64,000 bases of DNA. It comes from Elephas maximus indicus (Eukaryota; Chordata; Mammalia; Proboscidea; Elephantidae). A program made the translations under genes and the position numbers. Below are positions 44,725 to 58,300 of the stretch, in pieces. The stretch spans positions 149,116,823 through 149,180,822 of the forward strand of contig NC_064822.1 in the NCBI RefSeq assembly GCF_024166365.1, written 5' to 3'. Numbering within the stretch: the stretch's first letter is position 1; each line of letters opens with the position of its first letter. Under the pieces are notes generated by a model. The model did no database searches, was not told the DNA's origin, and saw nothing but the letters and a program-made list of their open reading frames with translations.

Positions 44725-44725
44725 C

Positions 44726-44812
44726 TTTGGGAAACCCTATGGGGCAGTTCTACTCTGTCCTACAGGGTTACTATGTGTCGGAATCGACTCGATGGCAATG
44801 GTATTTTCAGTA
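44726..44812 (+). repeat. SINE 3' half, plus
   Basis: GGGAAACCCTATGGGGCAGT, TACTCTGTCCTACAGGG and GTCGGAATCGACTCGATGGC. The head is missing. Confidence 0.9.
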
Positions 44813-45435
44813 CAAAAGCAGAGAAAACTATCAATTTAAATATCATGCAAACAATATGTTAATTTCTTCCTTAAGAGGTGATTTTAAAGGATTCTTTCAC
44901 AAAGATGCCCTGATGGTGAGAGGAAAACAAGTTCAATCCCCAGAATTCTAACATGATCAAAAAGATCAGTTAAGCACAAATAAAACGCCTTTTAAACGTT
45001 CCTTGCGCCCCCTAATGGTAGAAAAGCAAAACTTTTTACCTGTACAAATGTCACATTTCTTTGCCAATTAATCACCCTTTATAGGACACTTCCTCCAGGT
45101 GAACAGTGTTCAATATTGTGTTTTCTGCAAATTTACAAAAAAGTGAAAGTAACACAAATACTAACTATTGTTAGATTTCTGAACACTGTATTATATGAAT
45201 GAATTTTCTATTTGAAATAATTATTAAATGTTTGGAATTACCTCCTTAAATTTAGGATAAAGATGGAGAGGTTAATGTCATATACATATACATACACAGT
45301 ATAATGTAAATCAGTTTTGTAGAAATAAATCCAGATATTTTTCTCAATTGTAACTACATGATTAATTTGTTATAAAATTAAAAAAAGAAGCCTCAGGCAC
45401 TTTCACCTTCAAATATTCACATTCCTAACAGCATC
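44813..45435. other. Unique intergenic DNA
   Basis: Nothing recognised. A+T-rich. Confidence 0.55.
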
Positions 45436-45609
45436 GTTGGAACCCTGGTGGCACAGTGGTTAAGACCTCTCTGCTAACCAACAGGTCGGCAGTTCGAATC
45501 CACCAGCTGCTCCTTGGGAATCCTATGGGACAGTTCTACTCTGTCCTATAGAGTCACTGTGAGTTGGAATTGACTCGAGGGCGATGGTTTTTTTTTGGGG
45601 GGGGGTTTA
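45436..45609 (+). repeat. Afrotherian SINE, plus
   Basis: TGGAACCCTGGTGGCACAGT head, CCAACAGGTCGGCAGTTCG, AATCCACCAGCTGCTCCTTG, GTTGGAATTGACTCGAGGGC, then a T/G run. Full length. The closest SINE upstream of NTS, about 1 kb from its promoter. Confidence 0.95.
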
Positions 45610-46550
45610 CTAGCATCCTCTTTTTATTCCTAATACAATAAGAAAGCGTCAGTCCACAAGGCATTTGAGCAATTTTCTTCCAAGAACCCAGAAATGGAAT
45701 GAGTGTCACTCTAACCCATGAAATACATGAAGACACTGTCTTCGAAATGTGACTTTGGTGGATGGTGGTTATTCAGGATCACCTCCTTTCCAGAAGTAAG
45801 TATCATTTTAAGGGTAAGAAAAGGACTATAGTAGGAAAAGAAAATTGGTGCCATGGTGAAAACCTTTGACAGGGAGATTACATGAAATATTGGCTATACC
45901 AATGACAATGAATCCAGAAAGAACAGAACAATGCAGACAGAAAAAGAGTAAAAGATTAAAAATCAGCAATCATTCATACCACAGCATACATTTCCACCTG
46001 CTACAACATAAATGATTTATAGCTGGATTCTATATACATGAAATTGTTTTCTAAGCCATTCAACCGAAAGAACATACACAATTAGCCATTCACTTAGTTA
46101 CTTGGAATAAAAACCTTTCAATTTGTTATGAAATAATATCCTATTCCTTAGAGCTACTGTTTCCTTTTTATTGATTTTCTTTTCTTCCTCTAAATATTTT
46201 TTCTTAATCCCTACATTATAAGCCATTCTCTGTCTATCATCCACTATTCTTTTACCTTTCCCTTGTATTATCTAAAACGTATAGAGTATATTAGTTTCCA
46301 AACCACAAAATGTTTGCCCAGAAGTTTGGGTTATCAGAAAAGTACCCTAACTATTGAAGAACTTCCAAACCTATGGAATCACTACTTTCATGCATTTATC
46401 CTAGAGACTTGACTTCAGAATTAGAGAGAACAAGTCACAGGCTTCACAGAATCAAAACGAAAACTTTCCAGAGTGGGGGAATGAGAAGAAAATGGGAAAA
46501 GAATGGTCCTGACAGTTCTTTTTCAGTTTCCTCTATACGGAAGTGCTTCT
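45610..46550. other. Unique 5' flank of NTS
   Basis: No repeat recognised, which is unusual in this window. It may hold conserved regulatory DNA, but I cannot show conservation from one sequence. Confidence 0.5.
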
Positions 46551-46684
46551 GAATGACTCCTTCTGTGCGTCAGAAATCCGGAGCAGCAGCAGCAAGGGAG
46601 GGCACATCCTGAAGAGATAATCCCCATACACTTGTGACATCATCCTCCTGCTTATATATTTAGGGGATGGCCAGAGCATCTCTC
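46551..46684 (+). promoter_or_regulatory. NTS: NTS proximal promoter (AP-1-like, CRE-like, TATA)
   Basis: A TATA-like CTTATATATTTA lies at 46651-46662, with a CRE/AP-1-like TGACATCA at 46635-46642 just upstream. TGCGTCAG (46566-46573) and a near AP-1 TGACTCC (46554-46560) lie farther out. Clustered AP-1 and CRE-type sites are known to drive neurotensin transcription in rodents. Start of transcription is inferred near 46684, about 30 bp after the TATA. Confidence 0.75.
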
Positions 46685-46765
46685 ATAGTTCAGCCACTTT
46701 CAAAGCCAGCTGAAGGCAAGAGGAAGCCCTAGAGAGCGCCCCACTTCAGCGTGTCTCTGACATTT

Positions 46766-46783
46766 ATGGACTTGGTTTGCTAG
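46766..46783 (+). other. NTS: Five-codon upstream ORF in NTS 5' UTR
   Basis: ATGGACTTGGTTTGCTAG (MDLVC-stop) lies in the inferred 5' UTR, 13 bases before the main start. Its context (CATTTATGG) is modest, with T at -3 and G at +4. A minimal upstream ORF so near the start could temper translation. Function is not shown. Confidence 0.6.
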
Positions 46784-46796
46784 AAGGCTGAAGACG

Positions 46797-46869
46797 ATGA
46801 TGGCAGGAATGAAAATCCAGCTGGTGTGCACGTTACTCCTGGCTTTCAGCTCTTGGAGTCTGTGCTCAG
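46797..46869 (+). CDS. NTS: NTS coding exon 1
   Basis: Codes residues 1-24 and one base of Asp25: the signal peptide. Two ATGs stand in tandem (46797 and 46800). I use the first, as in other mammals. The donor is CAG|GTAAGC. The exon also carries about 110 nt of 5' UTR. Confidence 0.96.
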
Positions 46870-49800
46870 GTAAGCCTAGCTGCATTTCACAACTCCCTGA
46901 AGTGATTTCTTTTCTCTTCCCTGCAGTGTGTTATTACCTATGCTAATGTATCCAGGGGAAAGAGCTTCTCCCTTGTTCTAGATTTGTTTTTAATGATAGA
47001 AACGGAATATTTTCTTTCTCTGTCTTTCTGAATACAGAAACTGAAAGATTTCTTTTCCCTTTTTAAAATGCAAGGCAATGCAAAGGATTTCAAAGAAACA
47101 TTACATGCCTCACTTTGGAATGTAACCACTTTCGGGGGGAGAGGTGGACACAAAATTTAGGCTGTCTATTATCTAATCTTTATTATCTAATCAGTAAAGA
47201 TGCTGTGCCTGTCAAACCAAGTACAGACTCATCATTTAAACCTATTCTATTCAAACTTATTTACTCTCATCTTCAGTCATTCTTTTAGGAAGCAGTGGCT
47301 TCTCCCTCCCTCACTCTTGTAATTGTCCCCAAATTATTTTTCAACTTTGTGTGTTAAGGTTTCAGACAAAGTCAAAATTATGTCTAATGAAAAAAGCATT
47401 ATTTTATAGAAAATCATTTCTAGAAAAGTAAAAAAAATCCCCAGTCTTCTCAGAAAATACATTTTTATATAGTCTGTATGATAAATAGATGTGCTATTAA
47501 TTCAATTGCTTTTTTTTTTTTTGCATGTCATTTAAGTTGCTAAAAAACATAAGGGGAAAATTGATATTCTTACATTAGCAGAAATGATTTGGCTTTGGAG
47601 TGCTTTACATGTGATAATTAAGGAGAAATTCTGTATTGCTAAGCGTCATTAACTCATCCGGATAATAAGATTTAAATCCAAAGGAGTAACATGGAATATA
47701 GTGATGGAAATGTGCTCCAATTAATGCTTGCAAAATAATCCAATGATTACATACTTCAAAATGAAAAAAAAAAAATCCTTTGGGAAATAAATGCAGCAAA
47801 AATCATTTAGCCTGTTTTATTTTTCTACCTTTAAAATGTGACATATTGAAAAGTTTAAATCAAGTTTTTGCTTAAATTATGAAATCTAGCAGAGATTATG
47901 TAATTTATGCTAAAATTTTCAATTTATTTTAATCATTAGAAAAGGACTTTAAAGTTCTAGTTAATTATTTTATCAACTAGTTATATGAAATTAAAGGCTT
48001 GTATACTTAGAGTGCATGAGAAAAACCTAGTGATTGCCTAAACACTTTCTGTAGTAACTCTTGAAACTGATTACTACGAAAAGTCAAAATACACTGGAAT
48101 TTTGGTATACACTGCTGCTAAATGACTTACAGATTTCTCATGTCTTTTGAAAAACAGATTAGGCCCCTAACAAATAGGGAGGAAATTTTGCTGGCATAAT
48201 TTTGTTCTTAGAGACAGTTTAACAAATGATTTCTCCAAGTATAACACTTCTTTTTAAAAAGAATACACAGTTAAGGAAAACAGAGTCATTTTTCTTCTGC
48301 GTTTGTATAGATCGGTGAGTACGAATTAAGCTGTTACGGTGTTCTGTACCTTTATTTGCAATAACTTATTTTCTAAACTTTTCTTCTTTGTAAAATATTC
48401 ACGAGAGGAAATTCTAAAAAATTGAGAAATGCATTTTCAATACTATTGTGCCTGTGTTGATGGGCAGCTCCAGCTCTGCTTGGAAAAATTTCCTTACTTG
48501 CCTGTGATGAAATTGCTGTTAAGTGTACATAATTCCAAATTCTTGTTTAAAATGAAAAAGCAATTCTTTCAAAGTGAGTTTTGTAAAACAGCATCTCACG
48601 TTAACTAATTCCTGGTATCATTCTTATTCTCGAATTATCAGTAAGTAATTCCTTGTTTTTTCCTCTTTGTAAAAAGGCCTCTTGTATGCAACACTTTACT
48701 GTTTTCTTTCTTTTTTTTTTTTTAGAAATATCAATATCTACATTTCTCTATATGTAAGCTATTATGGTAAAAATAAACTACGGGTAGCATATTTGATGAA
48801 ATGTCTATTATAAAATATAATCAGTTTTTTGTTTGTTTTGTTTTTAACTGAAATTCAGAGACCAAACTTCAAATTGTCAATAGCTCTCTTGGAAAATAAC
48901 CATGTGCTTATTTTCTTAAAGGACTTCTAATATTCTAGCTGCCTGTTAACCTAAAATAAAACTATTACTGTGTTTTTCTGAAACTACCTAAGGAGGAAAA
49001 ATACATAGGAAAGAAATTAAGCCACTATTTTTTTTTTTTTTAGATTTATCTAAAATCCAGAGGTTATAATATGATATGTGATTATATGGTAAACATGTGG
49101 TTTTGATTTTCCTCAGATTCAGAAGAGGAAATGAAAGCGTTAGAAGCAGATTTATTGACCAATATGCATACATCAAAGGTAAGTTTTTCTTTTCTTTAAC
49201 CAAGGGTTGAAAAATATATGAACTTTCATTACAAACATGGTACCCTTTGCCTATAGTAATAACTTCTAGTCAAGACTGAAAAGTTCATTGGGGGGCATTT
49301 CCTCTTTCTGGAAACTTTTCCTTGAGTTCAAAGGAGTTAAGGGTGTTGATGTGACAGAGAAAGAAACTAAAGCAACTATCACTCAGCATATTACTACTTT
49401 AATTAAAAAGTCACATATTATTTATGTGGACATGTATATGTATTTAAAGGAAACTTGTTTCTATCCTTATTACATTATGTATGATGAAAGGTATATTGGC
49501 CTCACGTTTAATACACAAATAAAGCTCCCTGACCTTTTTGCTTTCTTATTTTTATTATAATGGAGAAAAGAAAATGGAGTTCTTAAATTAAAAATGGAAG
49601 TTCAGGAAGGAAATGTAGAAAGGAAAGAATAATAGATTGGTAAACAGGAGCCTTGAGATCTAATCCTGCTACTGTGACTTACAAACTATTTGATGTTAAG
49701 CATATGGGCTAGTTAACATTACTTGCCTTTGTTTCCTTATATTTAAGTGTGGGTTGAAGTTCATGATTTCCTAGACATTTACAGTTCTTTAATGTGATTA

Positions 49801-52800
49801 AAGTTTATTAAACTTTAATTTTTATTACATGCCTACAACAGAAGTGCTATCTATACTCGCTGATCGTTTTTGTTGAACGAACTGAAACTCTATCCTGCCT
49901 TCTGTTGCTCTTGTCTTTGGGTTTTGAAAGCAGGTTTTCTAGGTTGCAGCTTGTACCTAGAAATAAAATTCACTTAGAATATGCCTGATTACTAAGCTAC
50001 CAGACAATGCTGATTTATCCACCATGAGTCAGTGTGCATTTAAAGGTTGAGCCAGGGCACAGGCTCCCAATCAAAAGATGTTTCTCAAAGAAAAAGAATT
50101 TGCAAGTAAGGCAGTATCCAGTGAGGACATAAGGCTGAAGACCCAACAGATGTTATGGTAAGAAGTAAAGAAACTTTTCTGATTTCTGAAGCAATATCCA
50201 ACTGAGTTTCTGCCTTCTCAGATTTCTCTTCTTTAATTCAACGAATATGCTTTAGGTACAGTAATCCCCTAGCATATATGTAGAATTATGTTTGATAATG
50301 AATGTGAAGAAAAAAATGCTTTTTGATGTGTGTTTGAGAGTGTGTCCATTATTATCTTAAAGATAAAAAGATGTGTTTTCTACTATGGTCCTTAAAAGAC
50401 GTTTTGGAAAAATATAAGCATATATATATTTTTCATGATCCAGACTTACAAAAATTGATCAGATTAAAACCAAATACAAAATTAGGATGGTTTCATATAC
50501 ATATCCTTTAAAAACAAGTTAGTGTTGAGTCAATTCTGACTCATAGCGGCCCTGTAAGGAGTAATCAAACTTAATTTAGTCATTAACACTTGATGACCAA
50601 ATACATTTAACCTTATAATAATAGATCTTTTGTTTACCACTACAATCACTTCAACTTATAAATAGAAATAAAGCTGAGAAGCAATTAGTCTGTGTTAGAA
50701 AACAGAGTAGGTTAGAATGCCTTGGTGTCTTGGTGTAGATTTCATATCTATAATTCCAAGTGTATATTGACACATAAAGGCCTTAAATAATCTTCACAAT
50801 GAATATATGGAAATAGAGTTGTGATTACTTTCCTGGGCAAGATCCAGCAAAGGAAAAGTGATTCAGTACATGGAGTGGGTTAATGTTTCTCTTAAGACAA
50901 ATTCATAGCAAAAATATAAAGATAAAATTTTTCATTCAGACATAGGATATATCTATAAAATGCCTTATGGAAAAATATTTAAATCTCAAAGCCTCCTTTT
51001 AATTGAAATAATTAAACCATAATCTATGATGAGCGGGGACCCAAAAGTGTAATTATTCTAATTTTGCTGCGGGGATGGGAGAAAAAAAAAAAGCTCATTC
51101 TTTATTTTTTACAAAATTGCTTTACCTTTTATTTCTCCTGATCTAGTTATTGTGGTGTGTGAGTTTATAGTCCTATGAAAGTGTAAAAGCTAGGCTTATT
51201 ACCATTTTAACCAAATAGCTACATTTAAAAATTCAATAATAATAGTATTAGATGTTGACATGAGTACAAGTTCATTATTAAGAGCCTCAGGTGCCATTTC
51301 CTTATTTCCATTTTCTAAGTAAAATATTTCAATAATTTCAATTTTAGGCATTGAAGTACTAGTGTGGAAATACACTTAGGCAACAAAAGGCCAAAAAACA
51401 TTTCAAAGGCTCAAAAGAATTGGTAGATGGGGAAGAAAATTTTTTCTCACAATGCTAATCTCTTTATTACCAATGCTAGTGGTTTAGTATAGTTTTATTA
51501 AGGAAGAGACCCTCTTTCAACAAGCTTTCTTAAGATTCTCAAAAAGTTGCTGGGATATTATAATTTTTATGATCAAACTTGATGCCTTACAAATAGTAGA
51601 AGTTCAATAAATGTTTATGAAATAACAATGGGAATCTGTGACTCAATATTGTTGTTGTTAGGTGCCATTGAGTCGGTTTCGACTCACAGAGGCCCCACGT
51701 ACAACAGAATGAAACGTTGTGTGGTCCTCTGCTTCCTCACAATCATTGTTATGTTTGAGCTAACCCCCACATTTTGTATTGAATATGAATTTGCCAGGTA
51801 TCTACCACAAATGATTTTAATTATTTTTAATTTGATGAAGTCTTTGAATTCACTGTCTGTTGGTCACGTTTTTAGGTCCTTTTTATTAAGGGCTCCACAG
51901 AAGCAGAAGTTTGACCAGGATCTTATTCTGTATTAAAAATCAAGTAGCAATAATCAGAAACCACAATAATTCTTGTTTTCCTCATTTTGAGAACAAGAGA
52001 AAACAATATTCTAAATTTCCTACCTATGAGCTTAGGTCTATTGTAAGTATTTTAATAAAATAACTTAGTAAGCAAAAATATTTAAGTAGAATAGTTTAAA
52101 CTTTATTCAAAATATTTTCGGATACATGTTTACTTACCTTTGATCAAGAGCGGTCTCTCTGTTGTGCTTCCTAATTATGACAGGGGCTAATTTGACATTA
52201 GACACTATGATTGAGTGATTTAGTGACTATTTTAACTGATACGTGAGAAAGGAAAAATGATTGGCTTACTTTCTTCATCTAATAAATAATCAGGCAACAC
52301 TAGGCCTGATACTATGGATTAAGCTTTCTGTAGTCAGATTGGTTTGGGGAACATCGTGATACTATATTCCAAACCACTGAAGAGACACAATAAATATTTG
52401 CATATAAAAAAACTTAGAGGATTCCTAAATTGAAGAAGTCTTTTTAATTATGCTTAATGTTTTCCCCAATTTACTTCACTGTGAAACTTCTTTTTTAAAC
52501 TTAGTGAGTGTAGAAATAGTGTAAACACTGAATTAGATGATCTCTAAAGAGCTTTCCAGTAGTAAAATTACTGGATCCCATTAGTCAGCGGGGCACAAGT
52601 TGTTGCTACCACTATTCAGTGGATCATGTTGCCTCTAAAACTGTTTCCCAGAGCAGAAAACCAACCACTGGCTGGATGATCATATTCAAGGGATGTATTA
52701 GAAAAAAATTTCAAACTGGTTGAAAGTTAAACTAGAATAATCTCTAAAGTCTAAGAAGTCCTTGATTCTGTGAAATAGATCTTTACTGGGTGAAGTTAAA

Positions 52801-55339
52801 TCAACTAGAATTTTGAACCTATCATGTTTGCCTCATTCTCTTCTATGTTTAAGTATTCTTCAGCTTCCCCCTCATCCTTGTCTTTGAGATGACAGAATGC
52901 AAAGAATGGGCATGCCTACTTCCAGAACGCCTGTAACCACATGCCTAGTGAAAAAACTCCAGCGCAGCCGTTGGCGTTGTTTATCATAGGGAAACTATTT
53001 GCTCTGGGTTTGCATTGATAGGGTACTGGGGGAAAATAGATGTGGGCATTAACCAACTGGAATGGTAGTTGGCTGTGGGCAGCCTTGGTGAGGACTGAAG
53101 GTATATCAGCCCTAGAAATAACCTTCCCCAAGGCTTTTTACATTTTTCATTCAACTGAAAGAAAGCTGAATGATGGTCATTCTCTTCCTTTTAGGAATGC
53201 TGTATATTTTAATCCTGTGAATAGTTTTGCTTAATTTTGTATTTTATGTTTTATTTTGCTTTTAGCATTTTCAGAAATGTAGAATTTCCCTGATCCTGGA
53301 ATCTTGGCCTTTGTTATTCATTTCCCTTCTTGTTGTTCTTTCATTGATAAGAATTGATTTCTTCGTGCCCCAGGATCCACTGGTTCCATACTTGTCCTTA
53401 CAATTTCCCTTCTCTATTTTGTTTTATCAGGACATTTATCAAGAGTGAAGTATAGTGTATTTTTAAGGTAGGATAGATCATGATACTTTCTGGCTTAAGA
53501 TTTTTATACATCAAAGACTTCAGGTCCTATATGTACATCATTTTTTTTTTAAAGCCAGAGTCCAGAGTGAACTGGACATGGTTGCAATGAAGGTAATGCA
53601 TTCAGGAGAGAGCTATCAAAGAGCAAAGTACAGAGGACAGGCACAACAGCATGGGGCGTGAAAAGGGAGGTCTCTGAAGTCCACCACATGAATTTAATCT
53701 GAGCTTTGCAATTTATTACTTCTGTGCTCCTGAGAAATTACTCAACCTTTAACCACAGTTTCTACATCTGTAAAATGCAAAGAACTGTTTTTGTTCTTCG
53801 TTTTATTTTAGCTAAAATTTAAGTAACATGATGCACGTGAAACAGTTCACAGAGTGTCAGCCACAGATAAAGGCAGTCCCATTAGCTATTTTCATCACTG
53901 TTGTAGTGATTTCTTTTACTATACTATTTAACACTCCTAGGACACATTTTCCTGGCAAATAAGTTTATTAAAAAGAACCAAAGACTGTAGAAATGTGTCC
54001 CATGGTTTCCCTTACTGTTAAATTTGATGCCATTGATCCCACTTCCATTCTGAAACAACAAAATGTTTAAAACACTGTCCACTTCGAATAAAACTATATG
54101 TGGCCAAGGAACAGGAGAGAAATAATGAAAGACTAATTATAATTAGCCTTTGAGTCCTGGTAATACAGTGAGTAAGTGCTCAGCTGCTAAACAAAAAGTG
54201 GGCAGTTCCAAGCCACCAGCCTCTCCTAGGGACAAAAAATCTGCTCCTGTAAAGATTAAAAACAAAAGAAAAAAGAACTCGTTGCCATGGTGTCAATTCC
54301 AACTCATAGAGAGTCTACAGAACAGAGTAGAACTGCCTCATAGAGTTTGTAACGATTGCCTGGTAGATTTGAACTACCAACCTTTTGGTTAGCAGCCAGG
54401 GCACTTAAACACTACACCACCAGGGTTTCCCTTTAAAGATTACAGGCTAGGAAACCCTATGGGGAAGTTCTACTCTGCCCTATAGGGTTGCTATGAGTCA
54501 AAATCTACTCGAAGACACACAGCAACAATTACATTATAGGAGTCCCTGGGTGGCCCAAACAGTTAAGCACTTGACTACTAGCCAAAAGGTTGGCAGTTCA
54601 AATATACCCACAGGTGCCTTGGGAGACAGGGCTGGTGCTCTGCTTCTGAAAAGCCACAGCCTTGAAAAGCCTGTGTAGCACTTCTACACTGCACATATAG
54701 GGTTTCTGTAAGTTGAAATCGACTTGATGGCAACTCACAACAATCATGATGGGAATAAGAAAGTTAATAAATTCCAGGAAAGCACCATTTTCAAGTTATT
54801 AGCTGCTCATGTGTATTTTAAACACTTGTAGTATAGCTTCATTCATTATATTATTTAACATATATCTAATTAAAATATAAGTTAAATATGCTTCCTATTG
54901 AACATAATTCATATTGTCTCTTCATTCTCATTTTTAAGCTTTATTCTAAATTTAGTGAATAGCTTAAACTGAAATAAAAATAAGTAAATCTACTTATTTA
55001 CTCATATTTAAGATGCTGTGCACTGATAAAGATATAAATCAACCATCAATACCAACTATGTCCATAAATCACCTGAAAACAAATCCTCATGAGAATAATA
55101 TAAATGGATCAGAAATATTCAATAAAACAGGAAAGTAAAAGGTCTGACCAGTCATTTTTTTCCAAAGCAAAAATAGTATACCATGGTCTTGTTTTTCTTT
55201 TTTTTGGCAGAAAATCCAGAACATTTTAAAAAGAAAAAAAAAAAATTACACATAATCCTACATTCCATATGATAACCATTATTAACATTTGGTGCTTATC
55301 TTTTCAGCTTTCATTGACACTTTTTCTCTAGCTCTGTAC

Positions 55340-55370
<31 letters not shown>

Positions 55371-58300
55371 TAGAGACATGCTCACACACATGCACATACA
55401 AGGATGAGAAAGTTTTTTAATCTAAATACAGCTTTGAGAATGGTTTTGATTTTCAAAACGTCATAAATATATTTCCATCTCCAGGTGTAAATGAATTCAC
55501 ACTATTGAACCAATTTTTTTTTTTTTTTAGGTTTAGAATTTATATTGAACTCATATTTCAATTTTATTGAAAACATTGGAGCAACCACACTTGAACTCAC
55601 AGATTGGCATGTTCTTAGGATAAAATCTTAAACAAAAAAAGGGCATCCACATCTTAAAAAACCAAACCAAACCTGTTGCCATTGAGTCAATTCCAACTCA
55701 TAGAGACCCGATGGGAAAGAGTGGAACTGCCCCATAGGGTTTCCAAAAGCAACTGGTAAAATTGAACTGCTGAGCTTTTCGCCGTAATTCTCAGCCACTG
55801 CGCCACTAATTTACTTTAATAACTTTAATTTTAATACATTTTTTCAAAACCAACACCCTTTAGGGAGATTATACCAATCTACGAATATTTAGGAGAGGAG
55901 CCCTTGTTTCCCTATGTCCTGGTTACCACTGAGTATTCTTATTCTTTTTAAAATCTTCCAATATGATAGTAGCAAAGTTGAACATCATTTCACATATTTC
56001 TTTTGCATAGTTGTTTGGCAAGTGATTCTGTGACTTGCTTGCTCATGCCGCTTATCCAAGGTTTAAAATTTTATTTTTATTTATTTTTTAATTGGGGGTA
56101 TGGTACTCACCACTTACTTATTGAAAAACTCACTCTGTGTTAAGGATATTAACATTTAGTGGCAGGTTTTGCTATACAGCTTGCTTTTGATTTTAGTTCA
56201 ATTTGTTATGTTTCCATGGTGATATGTTAAACATCTATGTCTTTAAAATGATTTTTTTCTTTAAAAAATTTGGCTTAGACATTTACTTAATATTTTTTCC
56301 AACATCCAGATTTATTAAATAAATTTCTATATGTATTTATGCATGATTATATTTATATTCATATTTAACTGATCTAGATACTGTTTGTTTGTAATATATT
56401 AGGAAGGATTATAACTAGATTTATGTCCAGATTTCCCCATAGTGAACTCTCCTAATGGATTTGAAACATAAACTTTGTCATATGTTATACTCCCATATGC
56501 AATTAGATCAATTTTGATCGTTATTTTCGCTTTTGTTGGGCTACACTCGGGAGAAAGATGTGGGAATCTACTACCGTAAAGAGTCACAGCCTTGGAAACC
56601 CTCTGGGGTAATTCTTCTCTGTCCTACAGGGTGGCTACGAGTCAGAATGAACTCAGTGGCAGTGGGATTTTTTGTTGGGTTATGTATTTACTCTTGTTCT
56701 CTTAATTTACTCTTTTGATTACTACAGCTTTAGAATGCATCTTAATAGCTGATAGTCACCCGTCATTACTTTTTTAATTTTCACCAAAAATCATCTTGGT
56801 TATCCTCACACATTCATCCAGATTCACTTTATAATCATTTTGCCAAATCTCCTGCTTCAACTTCCAGGCTCCCCATATTCCCCAAATTAGGACATTGATT
56901 TGCAATTATATTGCATTTAAAGTATAATTCAAAGAGAATTGACACCCGATACTATTATTATTACATCTTCCTATTACCTCTCTGTTTATTCATACCCTTT
57001 TATTTTATTTATTTATATATTTTTGGATGTCCTTCAAGAAAGGTTTATACTTTTCTTTATACTCTTTAAATTGCTAGTATTTCTTAAGCATTTGACATGT
57101 AAGTTCTCCTATCTCTTTATGTTTTCTCAGTAATTATTGTTGGCAAGTATGAAAGTTGTTCATTGTGGTAATTATGGCTTCAGATAAGATCTTATTAGAA
57201 AAGGATAGTAATGCCACAAAAGGTCATGATTTTCAAATAAATAAAGCAGTCAGGTGTGACGCTGCCCATGACAAGCTATTCATGTGTGGACTGTAGTAGT
57301 GACCTCACACTGCTGTAATTGTTCAAATCTATTAGTCTCTGCTTAATCCAACAATAAGCTGAAATATTATAAAAGGAGAATGGCATTTTTTACATTTTTA
57401 ATATTTTATCAGTGATATGTGCATAAACATTTACATTTATATTTCTGTGTGTGTGTGTGTAGCTTGGTTGCACTCTATTAAATAAAGAAAATGACATATT
57501 GACACTATTTGACTTTGTGACATGAAATTACTAAATTAATAACACTGTATTTGTTAAGCTAAGTTAAAGTAACAAATAAACCTTGAAATGTAAGGACTTA
57601 ATGCAACAGAAATTTCTTATTTAGAGCATACATATTTTAGTGGTATCTATGTTTTTCCTATATTTTAGATCACTAAAGCAAGTGTTCCCTCTTGGAAGAT
57701 GACCCTGCTAAATGTTTGCAGTCTTGTCAAAAACCTGAACAGCCAAGCTGAGGAAGCAGGAGAGGTTCCTGAGGACGAGCTTATTACAGGAAGGAAATTT
57801 CCCACAGCTTTAGATGGCTTTAGCTTGGAAGCAATGTTGACAATATACCAGCTCCAAAAAATCTGTCACAGCAGGGCTTTTCAACGCTGGGAGGTAAAAT
57901 AAAAACAAAATATGAATATAATTTGGCTGTACTGGTTTAGCTCTTATTTGTACTGATTTCTTTTTCTTTTTTTATCCTGATAATGATCATAACAGGAAGA
58001 CTTGAATGCTGGAGAAAAATTAACCATGTTTTTTTGAGGTTAACATTCCTTCAAGTCTTCAAAGTGTCCTTTAAATATTTGAAGTTTAGCAAAATATTTT
58101 TCTTCAATCTTAAAAGAGGGATATATTTTAAGGCAGATTTGATCCATATGCTTTTATTATGCTTAAATGGTTAGCATGCCTAGTCAGTTTTTTGTTGTTC
58201 ATGGTGGTGGTGGCAAGTCTGAGAAATTTCAGGAATTCAAAATGTTTTCTTAGAAATATTAAGTCGTATATGTTCATCTATAAACAGACATAAACAGGAA

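Larger units (their letters stand above)
49179..57668 (+). other. NTS: NTS intron 2
   Basis: About 8.5 kb, phase 0, GTAAGT...TATATTTTAG. It holds MIR relics (about 49640, 53640), a SINE tail (50505), an RTE 3' end (51648), the SINE group at 54148-54748, SINEs at 55657 and 56550, and a CA repeat at 55338. The rest is unique. The open frames at 49288-49560, 51628-51936 and 52916-53234 show no coding evidence. Confidence 0.85.

Noticed and set aside
44391..44862. Cys/Val- and Tyr/Ile-rich open frames
   Set aside because: They are translations of GT and TA microsatellites.
49288..49560. 90-codon frame just after NTS exon 2 as an alternative exon
   Set aside because: No good acceptor and donor pair frames it, it is A+T-rich, and the standard four-exon NTS already gives the full 170-residue precursor.
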